A DNA stretch of 64,000 bases, taken from a virus. The notes beneath the pieces are model-generated. The model saw only the letters and a program-made list of their open reading frames with translations. It searched no databases and was not told the origin of the DNA. The stretch covers positions 1 through 64,000 of the IMG/VR virus record IMGVR_UViG_3300025732_000037; one strand, given 5' to 3'. The translations under genes and the position numbers were made by a program. This document shows, piece by piece, positions 55,746 to 62,118 of this stretch (position 1 is its first letter; each line of letters opens with the position of its first letter).

Positions 55746-55779
55746 AGTTTAACAACTTTGGGTGGGGATGTCAATCCCC
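55746..55779 (-). promoter_or_regulatory. Sigma70-type promoter with operator-like palindrome
   Basis: TTGACA (55769-55774), 17-bp spacer, TAAACT (55746-55751) on the minus strand. The -35 lies inside the perfect inverted repeat GGGGAT-GTCA-ATCCCC (55764-55779), a likely repressor site. It drives the ParB-like gene. Confidence 0.65.
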
Positions 55780-55874
55780 TGTGTGACACTTTTGAAAAAA
55801 TCGTTGATTTGATTGCGGAGGATGACCTATGACACCCTTGCAGTAGAATTGCAGAAAAATCAGGTTTTGACCCC

Positions 55875-55897
55875 TGATGGATACAGGGGTCTCAGTG
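55875..55897 (-). terminator. Strong hairpin after the helicase gene (possible terminator)
   Basis: GACCCCTG and CAGGGGTC pair perfectly over 8 bp around a 7-nt loop just past the helicase stop. No T-run follows on either strand, so it may protect the RNA end instead of terminating. Confidence 0.4.
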
Positions 55898-55901
55898 AGA
55901 C

Positions 55902-57143
55902 TCACCTGCGAACCACGCTGATTGCAGGTTCTCCCTTCTGGAAAATCGTATCAACAACCGACTGCACAGCGCGAGCGGTGCTGATACCAACCTTGTTATA
56001 GACAGGTACACAAACCAGACCGAACGATTTGCTATACTGAGTGAGGTTGCCAGGTTCAATACGTCCATCGCGCATACCTTTCGCATCATCGTGATGCAGA
56101 CGGATGCAACGTCCGATGGTCTGAGAGATACCAATGAAGTCCATATTGCGAAGGAAAAGTACCGCTTCCAGACCGCTGACGTTGATACCCTCAGCAAGGA
56201 TGCTATGGTGCAGAACAACGAACTTCTTATCGTTATCCTTACCCCAGGCAGATAGGGTGTCAAAGAATACCTCACGGTTCACTTTGCGACCATCAATCAC
56301 AGCACCAGTCTTGGCAGTGATATACATCCAAGAGTAACCGCGATTCTCTAGTTGATAGCAGAAATCAGTTTCAGACACCAGAGCAACAATTTGCTTGGTT
56401 GCCTTAGAGCAGATCAGAATCTTACCGACGCTGTTCTCATCAATCGTTTCCAGCAGATTCTCAGCGTCCCGATCATAGTTGGTTTGCTTACCAGTTACCA
56501 TAGGCAGTTGCTTGACGATAACTTTAGGGGGCACAATGTATCCACCTTCAACTAGCTCAGGAGCAGGAACTTTGCAGATCACTTGACCGTAGACTGCAGA
56601 ATCATTCATTCCTGGTTTACCCACAGCAAGCGAATGTTTCGGAGTTGCAGTGAAGAAATAACAGCGTCGTGCGTTAGCGGAGAAGTGCTCTGTAGCAGGG
56701 AAAAAGTGACGCTGAACGCTGTTATGTGCTTCGTCAAAGTAGATCGTATCCACATCAATCTCTGCGACTTGAAGACGCGACAGAGAGTTGTAGGTGGTTA
56801 CAATCAGTTTGTGATTATCGGCATTAGCATTAACCCAGTTGTAAATCTCACGCGGACGAGTAGAACTTTGGTGATGCGTCTCCCCCGAATGTATGTGGAA
56901 AACCTCAGCGTTAGTGATAAACTCCAGAAACTCAGCAGAGAGTTGCTCTGCAAGCAGAATAAGCGGAGCGACTACAACAATGGTCTGCGGAGTTTCTGAT
57001 TGCAACTCGCGCAGAGCATCAAAAATAGCAATGTTAGTTTTTCCACCCCCAGTCGGGATAATCACTTGACCTTTATTGTGCTGCTGCAGCGCAACAATGC
57101 CACGCTCCTGATGAGGACGAAGTTGAATGTTCATAGGTTGCAT
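55902..57143 (-). CDS. Superfamily 2 DNA/RNA helicase (413 aa)
   Basis: Motifs in order: Q-like LRPHQERGI, Walker A PTGGGKT (30-36), motif Ia VVVAPLILLAEQ, DEAH-type YFDEAH (135-140), motif III FTATP (164-168), motif V LHHSILAEGINV, and motif VI SQTIGRCIRLHH. This is a complete SF2 helicase core without extra domains, similar to the helicase half of restriction and repair enzymes and to T4 UvsW-like proteins. The first ATG (MQPMNIQ) or the second (MNIQ) may be used. Repeat copy 13 precedes it. Confidence 0.85.
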   Translation of the reverse strand: MQPMNIQLRPHQERGIVALQQHNKGQVIIPTGGGKTNIAIFDALRELQSETPQTIVVVAPLILLAEQLSAEFLEFITNAEVFHIHSGETHHQSSTRPREIYNWVNANADNHKLIVTTYNSLSRLQVAEIDVDTIYFDEAHNSVQRHFFPATEHFSANARRCYFFTATPKHSLAVGKPGMNDSAVYGQVICKVPAPELVEGGYIVPPKVIVKQLPMVTGKQTNYDRDAENLLETIDENSVGKILICSKATKQIVALVSETDFCYQLENRGYSWMYITAKTGAVIDGRKVNREVFFDTLSAWGKDNDKKFVVLHHSILAEGINVSGLEAVLFLRNMDFIGISQTIGRCIRLHHDDAKGMRDGRIEPGNLTQYSKSFGLVCVPVYNKVGISTARAVQSVVDTIFQKGEPAISVVRR

Positions 57144-57147
57144 TATC

Positions 57148-57183
57148 TAGTATTAGAACAGTTTAGAGGTGAGTAACTTTAAT
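57148..57183 (-). repeat. Intergenic 36-bp repeat, copy 13
   Basis: A diverged -10-like part (TCTAATACTAGAT on the minus strand). The helicase ATG follows 5 or 14 nt downstream. Confidence 0.82.
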
Positions 57184-57493
57184 CCTCTTTCATTCCCATA
57201 AAAACAAGAATACCAATGACAATGATGGCAGGAATAGCAATATACCAGTAAGTTGTCAATAAGTAAAGAACAAATCCAATCCCAAGTAACCAAACAAGTC
57301 CAGAAGAATCTCCAGAACTGAATGAAGAACCTCCACCATTGGAGCGAACTTCTCTTAGATTTGTGATCTGCTGAACATTACCGTGTTTAGCGTAAATCTG
57401 CTGTTTTGCTCCACTAATAGTTGCTGCTTCTACTTCAGTTGTAATCCTGCCAACTTGTGAGTTGACAAATACCTCTGCTCTCCAAGTTGCCAT
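57179..57493 (-). CDS. Small membrane protein with two hydrophobic segments (104 aa)
   Basis: Residues 1-50 are soluble (MATWRAEVFVNSQVGRITTE, AKQQIYAKHGNVQQITNLRE). A Gly/Ser linker follows, then two adjacent membrane segments (LVWLLGIGFVLYLLTTYWYI, AIPAIIVIGILVFM). A GGAGG ribosome site lies before the ATG and overlaps the stop of the upstream gene. The cytoplasmic part looks like a small sensor or adaptor. The function is unknown; an exclusion or envelope role is possible. Confidence 0.7.
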   Translation of the reverse strand: MATWRAEVFVNSQVGRITTEVEAATISGAKQQIYAKHGNVQQITNLREVRSNGGGSSFSSGDSSGLVWLLGIGFVLYLLTTYWYIAIPAIIVIGILVFMGMKED

Positions 57494-57495
57494 AA

Positions 57496-57693
57496 TCAAC
57501 CTCCGTAAACTTCTTCAGCGATAGGAGTATCACCGAACATTTCATTATACAACCAATCAGTGGGTTTGTCCAGATTATCTTCACACTCTTTCAGAAAGGC
57601 AATCTCACGAGTCCAAAACTCAACAGATTTCTTTGCTTTCAGATACTCATTGCGAGCATCATAAAGTTTGCGTTGGATTTCAACTCGGTCCAT
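57496..57693 (-). CDS. Early-region helical protein (65 aa)
   Basis: The product begins MDRVEIQRKLYDARNEYLKA and ends GDTPIAEEVYGG, a coiled-coil-like charged helix (KSVEFWTREIAFLKECEDNL). Repeat copy 14 lies 17 nt upstream. Function unknown. Confidence 0.65.
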   Translation of the reverse strand: MDRVEIQRKLYDARNEYLKAKKSVEFWTREIAFLKECEDNLDKPTDWLYNEMFGDTPIAEEVYGG

Positions 57694-57709
57694 AATGTGG
57701 GTGTGCTTA

Positions 57710-57745
57710 TACTACTAAAACACTTTAGAGGTGAGTAACTTTAAT
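57710..57745 (-). repeat. Intergenic 36-bp repeat, copy 14
   Basis: GTTT replaces GTCC before TAGTAGTATAAG. The ATG lies 17 nt downstream. Confidence 0.85.
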
Positions 57746-57750
57746 AGGTC

Positions 57751-58428
57751 TCAACTTTCAGATGCTTGTGCTGCTGCTTTTGCTTTTGCTCTCATCTGAA
57801 CAGCAACTTTACTATTCCACTTTCCACCATCCGCTTCATATTCTTTACGCATTTGTGCAAGGATTTCCGTGGCAGATTTCTTAGTCTTTTGTGCTGTTGC
57901 TGTTTTCTCTTTATTTCTAGCAGCATCTCTCTCCTGACGTGTCATAGGAGTACCATCAGGATGCGTCCACTTTCTGCGGGATTTTGCTTCTGGTTTTTCT
58001 GATGTTGGTTTTGCTTGAGAGATTGCTTGTGATGCGGTCTTGGGTTGTTCCTTACCACTTTCTCTTGCTTTACGCTCAAGATATGCTTTACGTTGCAGTT
58101 CTTTTCTAGACATTGCAGCACTACCTTGAGTTCCAGCAGTTCCTGCTTTTAACTCAGTTGAACCTTGACCTCTTCCTGGTGCTGGTGCTGAAGATCCTCT
58201 CTGCTGACCAACATCTTTACGTTCTTTGTAAGGTGCGATTGGTTCTGTTTTACCACCACCAACTGCTCTTGTTCTTCTAACTTCAGGAGCAGTCTTTTTG
58301 CGCTCTTTTCCTATTCTACCACCATCACCTGTGCGGGTGATAGACGCACCACCACCCCATCCAAGTTGTTTGGCAGCATCAGCATCAGATGCTTCGCAAA
58401 TAGACATAAACTCCCGAAACGTCTTCAT
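57751..58428 (-). CDS. Basic internal-head-protein candidate with capsid-targeting N-terminus (225 aa)
   Basis: The N-terminus MKTFREFMSICEASDADAAK resembles the T4 capsid-targeting peptide (MKTYQEFIAEA); SICE followed by A fits the (I/L)-x-E prohead protease site. The rest is low-complexity and very basic, rich in Lys, Arg, Ala, Gly and Ser (KERKKTAPEVRRTRAVGGGK, RKAYLERKARESGKEQPKTA), like T4 internal proteins packed with DNA. A CTAAATA late-like box lies 24 nt upstream, unlike the surrounding early genes. It could be ejected into the host. Confidence 0.6.
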   Translation of the reverse strand: MKTFREFMSICEASDADAAKQLGWGGGASITRTGDGGRIGKERKKTAPEVRRTRAVGGGKTEPIAPYKERKDVGQQRGSSAPAPGRGQGSTELKAGTAGTQGSAAMSRKELQRKAYLERKARESGKEQPKTASQAISQAKPTSEKPEAKSRRKWTHPDGTPMTRQERDAARNKEKTATAQKTKKSATEILAQMRKEYEADGGKWNSKVAVQMRAKAKAAAQASES

Positions 58429-58451
58429 TGTTATCTAAACACTCTTTTTAG

Positions 58452-58458
58452 TATTTAG
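58452..58458 (-). promoter_or_regulatory. Late-like box before the basic internal-protein candidate
   Basis: ACTAAATAC on the minus strand, 24 nt before the ATG, overlapping the end of the 70-residue gene. Confidence 0.4.
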
Positions 58459-58667
58459 TTATCTGCAGCATCACGCAGTTTATCCTGAGCAGATTTGCTA
58501 ATCTTACAAACCATATCGTTGTCGTAAAAGTATTTCACACGTTCACGACGGGCAGCAAGCAAAAGATCATATTCCTCCTGTTGCTGTTTCGTAAAGGTAA
58601 AATCTTGCTTCCTCCAAATCTCTTTGAGTTCGTTCAGATGAGGCAGCACGTTCACAGTTTCAGTCAT
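58455..58667 (-). CDS. Early-region helical protein (70 aa)
   Basis: The product begins MTETVNVLPHLNELKEIWRK and ends SAQDKLRDAADN, with QQQEEYDLLLAARRERVKYF in the middle. I believe similar proteins are common in cyanophages. Function unknown. It is 4 nt from the preceding membrane protein gene. Confidence 0.65.
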   Translation of the reverse strand: MTETVNVLPHLNELKEIWRKQDFTFTKQQQEEYDLLLAARRERVKYFYDNDMVCKISKSAQDKLRDAADN

Positions 58668-58671
58668 TTAT

Positions 58672-58860
58672 TCAGGATACAGGAGTTTCGGTTTCAGTGG
58701 TAGATTCGGTGGACACTTGTTTAGGTGTCACACGAACATTGTAAGGACTATTGAAGAACCTGCGGAAAGCAGTAACAACAATAAGAAGCGTTGAAGCAAC
58801 ACCAACCAAACCAAGGAAGGTAACAGCATCACCACTGAAAGTGTATTGATCGGGAGTCAT
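58672..58860 (-). CDS. Small single-span membrane protein (62 aa)
   Basis: One hydrophobic segment (VTFLGLVGVASTLLIVVTAF, about residues 13-32) is followed by RRFF and a polar Thr/Glu-rich tail, predicted cytoplasmic by the positive-inside rule. Not recognised. Confidence 0.65.
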   Translation of the reverse strand: MTPDQYTFSGDAVTFLGLVGVASTLLIVVTAFRRFFNSPYNVRVTPKQVSTESTTETETPVS

Positions 58861-58862
58861 AA

Positions 58863-59000
58863 TTAGAAATCGTGCGTAGAGTTCAGGTATTCATTAAAGG
58901 ATTGATCGTCAAACTCATCATCAATAAAGATGTTATCTTCATCGACAAAGTTGAAGTAACTTTCCTCTTCGATTTGATAGTTGTCGTTGAAAGGATCCAT
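58863..59000 (-). CDS. Very acidic small protein (45 aa)
   Basis: The product begins MDPFNDNYQIEEESYFNFVD and ends NEYLNSTHDF, with Asp/Glu about one third of residues. It lies 2 nt before the membrane protein gene and starts 18 nt after repeat copy 15. A DNA-mimic or inhibitor role is speculation from charge. Confidence 0.6.
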   Translation of the reverse strand: MDPFNDNYQIEEESYFNFVDEDNIFIDDEFDDQSFNEYLNSTHDF

Positions 59001-59018
59001 CTGTTTAATGGGTGCTTA

Positions 59019-59054
59019 CAATATTAGAACACTTTGGAGGTGAGTTATTTTATT
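59019..59054 (-). repeat. Intergenic 36-bp repeat, copy 15
   Basis: The rightmost copy, diverged at both ends (TTCTAATATTGTAAG; AATAACTCACC on the minus strand). It marks the boundary to the late muramidase gene. Confidence 0.8.
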
Positions 59055-59746
59055 TACTTGCCTCCAAAAGATTTATATCTTGAACCTTCAGGTTGTGACC
59101 AACCTCTCTGTGAAAACTTACCAGTTGTCTTATCCAACTCTCCAGTTTTTCCTTTTAATTTTGCAAGAACTCTAGTGGGTGATGGAGTATCTAATGATCC
59201 TTGAGTTCCTGTTTTTGGTGCTGGTTTTGCAGCAACTGTAGCGGCGCCAGCAGCAGCACCAGATCCATATTTTCTTGCAATACTTGATACCTTAGTCACA
59301 TAATCAGGGTCAGTTGCATATGCTCCGTGACTTCTTTCCTTTGATCCAGGTATTTTTGCTCCTCCAGGTAACTGAAGTCTTCTTGTAGCATCTTCTACAT
59401 CTTTAGCACCTCTAGTTTTATAACTCCACTTATTCATTCTGTCCTTGATACTGGAATCAAGACTGTCATAGTCTTTAAATCTTGCAGAGGTTGTTACACT
59501 TCTTCCACCTTGAACTTCCCAAGTTCCTTTGGTTGATCCTGCTTCTTTACTACTTGCTTTTTGACCAAAATAGTTATTTTTTCCACTAGGAGACTTACCC
59601 CATCCAGTTTCTAATGCTGCTTGTGATGCTCCCAAATCTGCCTCAACATCACTTGCACCTGCTTTTTTGAATCTTGCTTTTACATCATTATAAAATGCTT
59701 GTTGAGCAGACGTTGCTTCACCTAAAAACTGATTAAAGGTTTTCAT
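59054..59746 (-). CDS. Capsid-targeted peptidoglycan hydrolase candidate, GH73-like (230 aa)
   Basis: The N-terminus MKTFNQFLGEATSAQQAFYN looks like a T4 capsid-targeting peptide with an LGE cleavage site followed by A. Residues about 38-64 (LGASQAALETGWGKSPSGKN NYFGQKA, Glu 46) are the signature of glucosaminidase/FlgJ-type muramidases, and RFKDYDSLDSSIKDRM plus GAYATDPDYVTKVSSIARKY continue that family's fold. The last 60 residues are a basic, Gly/Ala-rich tail. A CATAAATA late box lies 20 nt upstream. I infer a late protein packed in the head and ejected with DNA, or a virion lysin. Confidence 0.75.
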   Translation of the reverse strand: MKTFNQFLGEATSAQQAFYNDVKARFKKAGASDVEADLGASQAALETGWGKSPSGKNNYFGQKASSKEAGSTKGTWEVQGGRSVTTSARFKDYDSLDSSIKDRMNKWSYKTRGAKDVEDATRRLQLPGGAKIPGSKERSHGAYATDPDYVTKVSSIARKYGSGAAAGAATVAAKPAPKTGTQGSLDTPSPTRVLAKLKGKTGELDKTTGKFSQRGWSQPEGSRYKSFGGK

Positions 59747-59763
59747 TTCTTATTGTTTTTAGG

Positions 59764-59771
59764 TATTTATG
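59764..59771 (-). promoter_or_regulatory. Late promoter box for the muramidase-like gene
   Basis: CATAAATACC on the minus strand, 18 nt before the ATG, at the end of the 85-residue gene. Confidence 0.6.
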
Positions 59772-60029
59772 TTATTCAAACTCACCAGTGCGATTATATT
59801 TTGTCCTACTAATTACTGGTTTAGGATTATCCATTATAACTTCAACATTTACATTAGTTTTATCATCCCAATGACGTACTACACCAGCAATAATGAATCC
59901 ATTAGTAATCAAATAGGTCGCAAAGATAAAAGTTCGGATAAGAGCAATCTTATCAGATTCTTTATCACATTTACTTGCTTTTTCCCCGATTGCTTTTGCC
60001 CACCACCGCCACATCGTTTTCTTTTTCAT
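59772..60029 (-). CDS. Small membrane protein (85 aa)
   Basis: A basic aromatic N-terminus (MKKKTMWRWWAKAIGEKASK) precedes one membrane segment (RTFIFATYLITNGFIIAGVV) and a polar tail (NVNVEVIMDNPKPVISRTKY). It overlaps the upstream gene by 4 nt. Function unknown. Confidence 0.65.
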   Translation of the reverse strand: MKKKTMWRWWAKAIGEKASKCDKESDKIALIRTFIFATYLITNGFIIAGVVRHWDDKTNVNVEVIMDNPKPVISRTKYNRTGEFE

Positions 60030-60205
60030 TTTGTTGATTCTTTTTGAATTGAAATTTGTTTATAGTTTTCTCTGAAAACTAGAAGTCTTGGAGAGTTACG
60101 ATTAGGATGTGCTGGAAGTTGTATAACAACATACTGGTCACATACAAAATCAATCACACCATACATTCCTTTATAATAGACTACTGTTCCTTCAGAGAAA
60201 ATCAT
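60026..60205 (-). CDS. Small beta-rich protein (59 aa)
   Basis: The product begins MIFSEGTVVYYKGMYGVIDF and ends QISIQKESTK, with RLLVFRENYKQ. It reads as a small SH3-like beta barrel, a type I recall from many cyanophages. 4-nt overlaps on both sides show coupling. Function unknown. Confidence 0.7.
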   Translation of the reverse strand: MIFSEGTVVYYKGMYGVIDFVCDQYVVIQLPAHPNRNSPRLLVFRENYKQISIQKESTK

Positions 60206-60501
60206 AAAAATGCTGCTTCTAGAGGGTTGAGATTAAGTGACATTGCTGTATAGTTCCTGGTATTCTTGAAATCTACAACTTTACCGACTGTAGAACTATT
60301 TACAGGACTATAAAACTTACATTTTTTATAATCATAAAAACCCCACACACATTTTACTGGTTTACCTAAATTGTAATCAAACTCCCGTTCATAGCAAATC
60401 AAGATTCTAAAAACATTACGTTTGAACTCTTCAACTTCATAATACATTCCATCTGGTGCTTTGTGTTTGAACTGTGGAATGAGTTTAGTGGAGAGTTTCA
60501 T
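60202..60501 (-). CDS. Protein of unknown function (99 aa)
   Basis: The product begins MKLSTKLIPQFKHKAPDGMY and ends MSLNLNPLEAAFL. Alternating strands with aromatic residues (RILICYEREFDYNLGKPVKC, VWGFYDYKKCKFY) suggest a compact beta domain. I start at the ATG that overlaps the coiled-coil gene's stop. Not recognised. Confidence 0.65.
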   Translation of the reverse strand: MKLSTKLIPQFKHKAPDGMYYEVEEFKRNVFRILICYEREFDYNLGKPVKCVWGFYDYKKCKFYSPVNSSTVGKVVDFKNTRNYTAMSLNLNPLEAAFL

Positions 60502-60662
60502 CAACAATCGTAGTATTTGTCGTATGAGAGTAGTTTAATCTGTTCTTGGAGTTTCAGGATCTCCTTCTGCTGTTCTGTAATCTTTTGTTGTAGTTGTCCG
60601 ATGCGGTCTTGATACTGTTGCTTCAGATCAAAAGCAAGTCGGTTCATTTCAGATCCAATCAT
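60501..60662 (-). CDS. Small coiled-coil protein (53 aa)
   Basis: The product begins MIGSEMNRLAFDLKQQYQDR, and the next 28 residues are Gln/Lys/Glu/Leu heptads (IGQLQQKITEQQKEILKLQE), a clear coiled coil. It overlaps the neighbouring genes at both ends by 1 nt. Function unknown. Confidence 0.65.
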   Translation of the reverse strand: MIGSEMNRLAFDLKQQYQDRIGQLQQKITEQQKEILKLQEQIKLLSYDKYYDC

Positions 60663-60901
60663 CAGGTTGTGAAACTTTCAACAATACGGGATTGTTCTTC
60701 ATCTACAAGAGCAAACTTCTGCGCGTCTACTACAGATTGCATAATCAAACTATCATAATTATCAAGGTAATCCTCCCTCCACTCCAAAAGAATGTCGTGA
60801 ACCTCATTATCATCTTTACCAACAACTGCAAGAAGTCCACCATATTCACTGGTTGGAAACTTCGGCCAGAAATTCACCAAATAGAGAAATTTGTTAGTCA
60901 T
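60662..60901 (-). CDS. Protein of unknown function (79 aa)
   Basis: The product begins MTNKFLYLVNFWPKFPTSEY and continues GGLLAVVGKDDNEVHDILLE, ending ESFTT, a mixed alpha/beta acidic protein. The frameshifted gene's stop abuts its ATG. Not recognised. Confidence 0.65.
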   Translation of the reverse strand: MTNKFLYLVNFWPKFPTSEYGGLLAVVGKDDNEVHDILLEWREDYLDNYDSLIMQSVVDAQKFALVDEEQSRIVESFTT

Positions 60902-61010
60902 TCACTTTATCTGTTTAACAAATACATCATAAGAACTTTTCTTCCAAAAGTCAAGTGTGCAGTTCTCAAACTGTCCAGTGAGCACAATAAATCTTGCCTT
61001 GATTAGACAT
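60902..61010 (-). pseudogene. Small gene with an apparent one-base frameshift
   Basis: From the ATG at 61008-61010 the frame reads MSNQGKIYCAHWTV and stops. Removing one A from CAAGG at codon 4 gives MSNQARFIVLTGQFENCTLD followed by FWKKSSYDVFVKQIK, which ends exactly at the ATG of the next gene. The zero-frame continuation upstream runs through the hairpin element and is unlikely to be coding. Mutation, assembly error or programmed shift are all possible. Confidence 0.5.
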
Positions 61011-61020
61011 AACTGCTCTT

Positions 61021-61098
61021 TAGTTGACTGACTTAAGTATTTATACAAGAAAAGGAGCATTTCTGCCCCTTCTCCACCTGTAGAGATGTCAGTCAACT
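61021..61098 (-). promoter_or_regulatory. Compound hairpin/late-promoter element before the frameshifted gene
   Basis: Outer arms AGTTGACTGAC (61022-61032) and GTCAGTCAACT (61088-61098) pair perfectly over 11 bp. Inside are a hairpin (AAGGGGCA, loop GAAA, TGCTCCTT on the minus strand, one G.U), then TTCTTG and the exact TATAAATA (61038-61045 on plus). The 3' arm ends 11 nt before the ATG at 61010. Confidence 0.78.
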
Positions 61099-61108
61099 CA
61101 GGCATTAG

Positions 61109-61115
61109 TATTTAG
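61109..61115 (-). promoter_or_regulatory. Late-like box upstream of the compound element
   Basis: ACTAAATAC on the minus strand, followed by AATGCCTGAGTTG. The same combination occurs near 63830-63851. Confidence 0.35.
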
Positions 61116-61125
61116 TTATTATTTT

Positions 61126-61263
61126 TTAATCTAGAAGAAACTCCTCAAGAATATAATCACAGGTCACTTCATATTTGGAAGCAAGTTCTTCAATATAAGA
61201 ACAGAAGTCCTCCGCTTCCCTATCAATCTGAAGGTCTTTGCGGTCTTTGTTATAGTCAATCAA
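61126..61263 (-). CDS. Small acidic protein with TTG start (45 aa)
   Basis: From a TTG preceded by AAGGAG (8-nt spacing) the product is (M)IDYNKDRKDLQIDREAEDF followed by a helix ending DYILEEFLLD. The start overlaps the stop of the 55-residue gene. Acidic and helical, not recognised; the TTG start is inferred from the ribosome site. Confidence 0.5.
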   Translation of the reverse strand: MIDYNKDRKDLQIDREAEDFCSYIEELASKYEVTCDYILEEFLLD

Positions 61264-61427
61264 GTTGCTTGCTCCTTTTGTTGAGTATAGACATCATCAA
61301 ACCAGTGATTGAGAATATTATCACAGATTTGATATTCTTTACCATTGAGTGAAGTTCGGTGCATTTGCCAATACCTTACGGCATTAAAAATGACTTTCTT
61401 CTCCTCTATACTTAATTCGTTCTTCAT
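61260..61427 (-). CDS. Early-region helical protein (55 aa)
   Basis: The product begins MKNELSIEEKKVIFNAVRYW and ends DDVYTQQKEQAT. Its first 44 nt lie inside the end of the 45-residue membrane protein gene in another frame. Function unknown. Confidence 0.6.
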   Translation of the reverse strand: MKNELSIEEKKVIFNAVRYWQMHRTSLNGKEYQICDNILNHWFDDVYTQQKEQAT

Positions 61428-61521
61428 CTTTAGGTCTCATCACCTTGAAATAGTATAGCATAATACTGGACACGGTAGCAACCAAAGCAAGATAGATTGC
61501 GATTGCAAGTGATAAACTCAT
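61384..61521 (-). CDS. Small membrane protein (45 aa)
   Basis: The product begins MSLSLAIAIYLALVATVSSI, a single membrane segment continuing MLYYF, then a charged tail (RPKDEERIKYRGEESHF). It overlaps the upstream membrane peptide by 4 nt and the downstream gene by 44 nt. Function unknown. Confidence 0.6.
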   Translation of the reverse strand: MSLSLAIAIYLALVATVSSIMLYYFKVMRPKDEERIKYRGEESHF

Positions 61522-61676
61522 CGTATCTGACTGCTAACTGGTTTCTTAATGTTCTCCATTGCTTGACGACGATAGTATTCTTTATACATTGCATCATCAC
61601 GCTGGACTAGAAATACATTCCATCCAATCACAGCAGAGAAAGCAATCAGTCCAGCAGCAAGATACTTTGGTTTCAT
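61518..61676 (-). CDS. Small membrane-anchored protein (52 aa)
   Basis: The product begins MKPKYLAAGLIAFSAVIGWN (signal anchor), then a charged helix (QRDDAMYKEYYRRQAMENI). It forms a pair with the next small membrane protein, coupled by ATGA. Function unknown. Confidence 0.6.
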   Translation of the reverse strand: MKPKYLAAGLIAFSAVIGWNVFLVQRDDAMYKEYYRRQAMENIKKPVSSQIR

Positions 61677-61678
61677 AA

Positions 61679-62098
61679 TCAAACGTGAAGAGCAGCAGAG
61701 GGGATTTCAACGATTTCGGGGAGTTTGGAATCATCAAACTGATTCATATTGTAGCACACCCACTCACCGTTGCGGAAGAGATAGGCATACTCTTCCCCAT
61801 CACAAAGGTATTCACCAATGTTTTTATCAAGGCGAGGAGGACAATCTTCGCCCCTTTCTCTATAATGAAGCGGACCATAATAACCACGTTGAGTTTTACC
61901 TTCTGAAGTGTAAAATCCATCATCAGTCCAGAGGCAACTTACATCCCCACCATCCACAAGTGCCTCAACTTTCTCACGGGTGTTGTAGTGAGTGCGAAGA
62001 ATACGACCTGCCCACTCAGGATAGTTATCGTAATGGCTATAAATGCTGAGGATACTTCCATCAGAAAGTTCCAAACCCACTCGGCCTCTTGTAGACAT
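61679..62098 (-). CDS. Conserved-type phage protein (139 aa)
   Basis: The product begins MSTRGRVGLELSDGSILSIY and continues SHYDNYPEWAGRILRTHYNT, GGDVSCLW, and an acidic beta-rich end (NIGEYLCDGEEYAYLFRNGE). I recall this N-terminal block from several phage proteins of unknown function. A perfect TATAAT lies about 35 nt upstream. Confidence 0.7.
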   Translation of the reverse strand: MSTRGRVGLELSDGSILSIYSHYDNYPEWAGRILRTHYNTREKVEALVDGGDVSCLWTDDGFYTSEGKTQRGYYGPLHYRERGEDCPPRLDKNIGEYLCDGEEYAYLFRNGEWVCYNMNQFDDSKLPEIVEIPSAALHV

Positions 62099-62118
62099 TT
62101 AAGGTGTTTTGTTGAATA

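Noticed and set aside
55813-56001. Plus-strand frame MTYDTLAVELQKNQVL after a GGAGG.
   Set aside because: More than half lies opposite the helicase gene and the rest spans a strong hairpin, so coding is doubtful.
61011-61105. Upstream extension MPELTDISTGG of the small gene at 60902.
   Set aside because: This part is the compound hairpin element, which recurs elsewhere without that frame.
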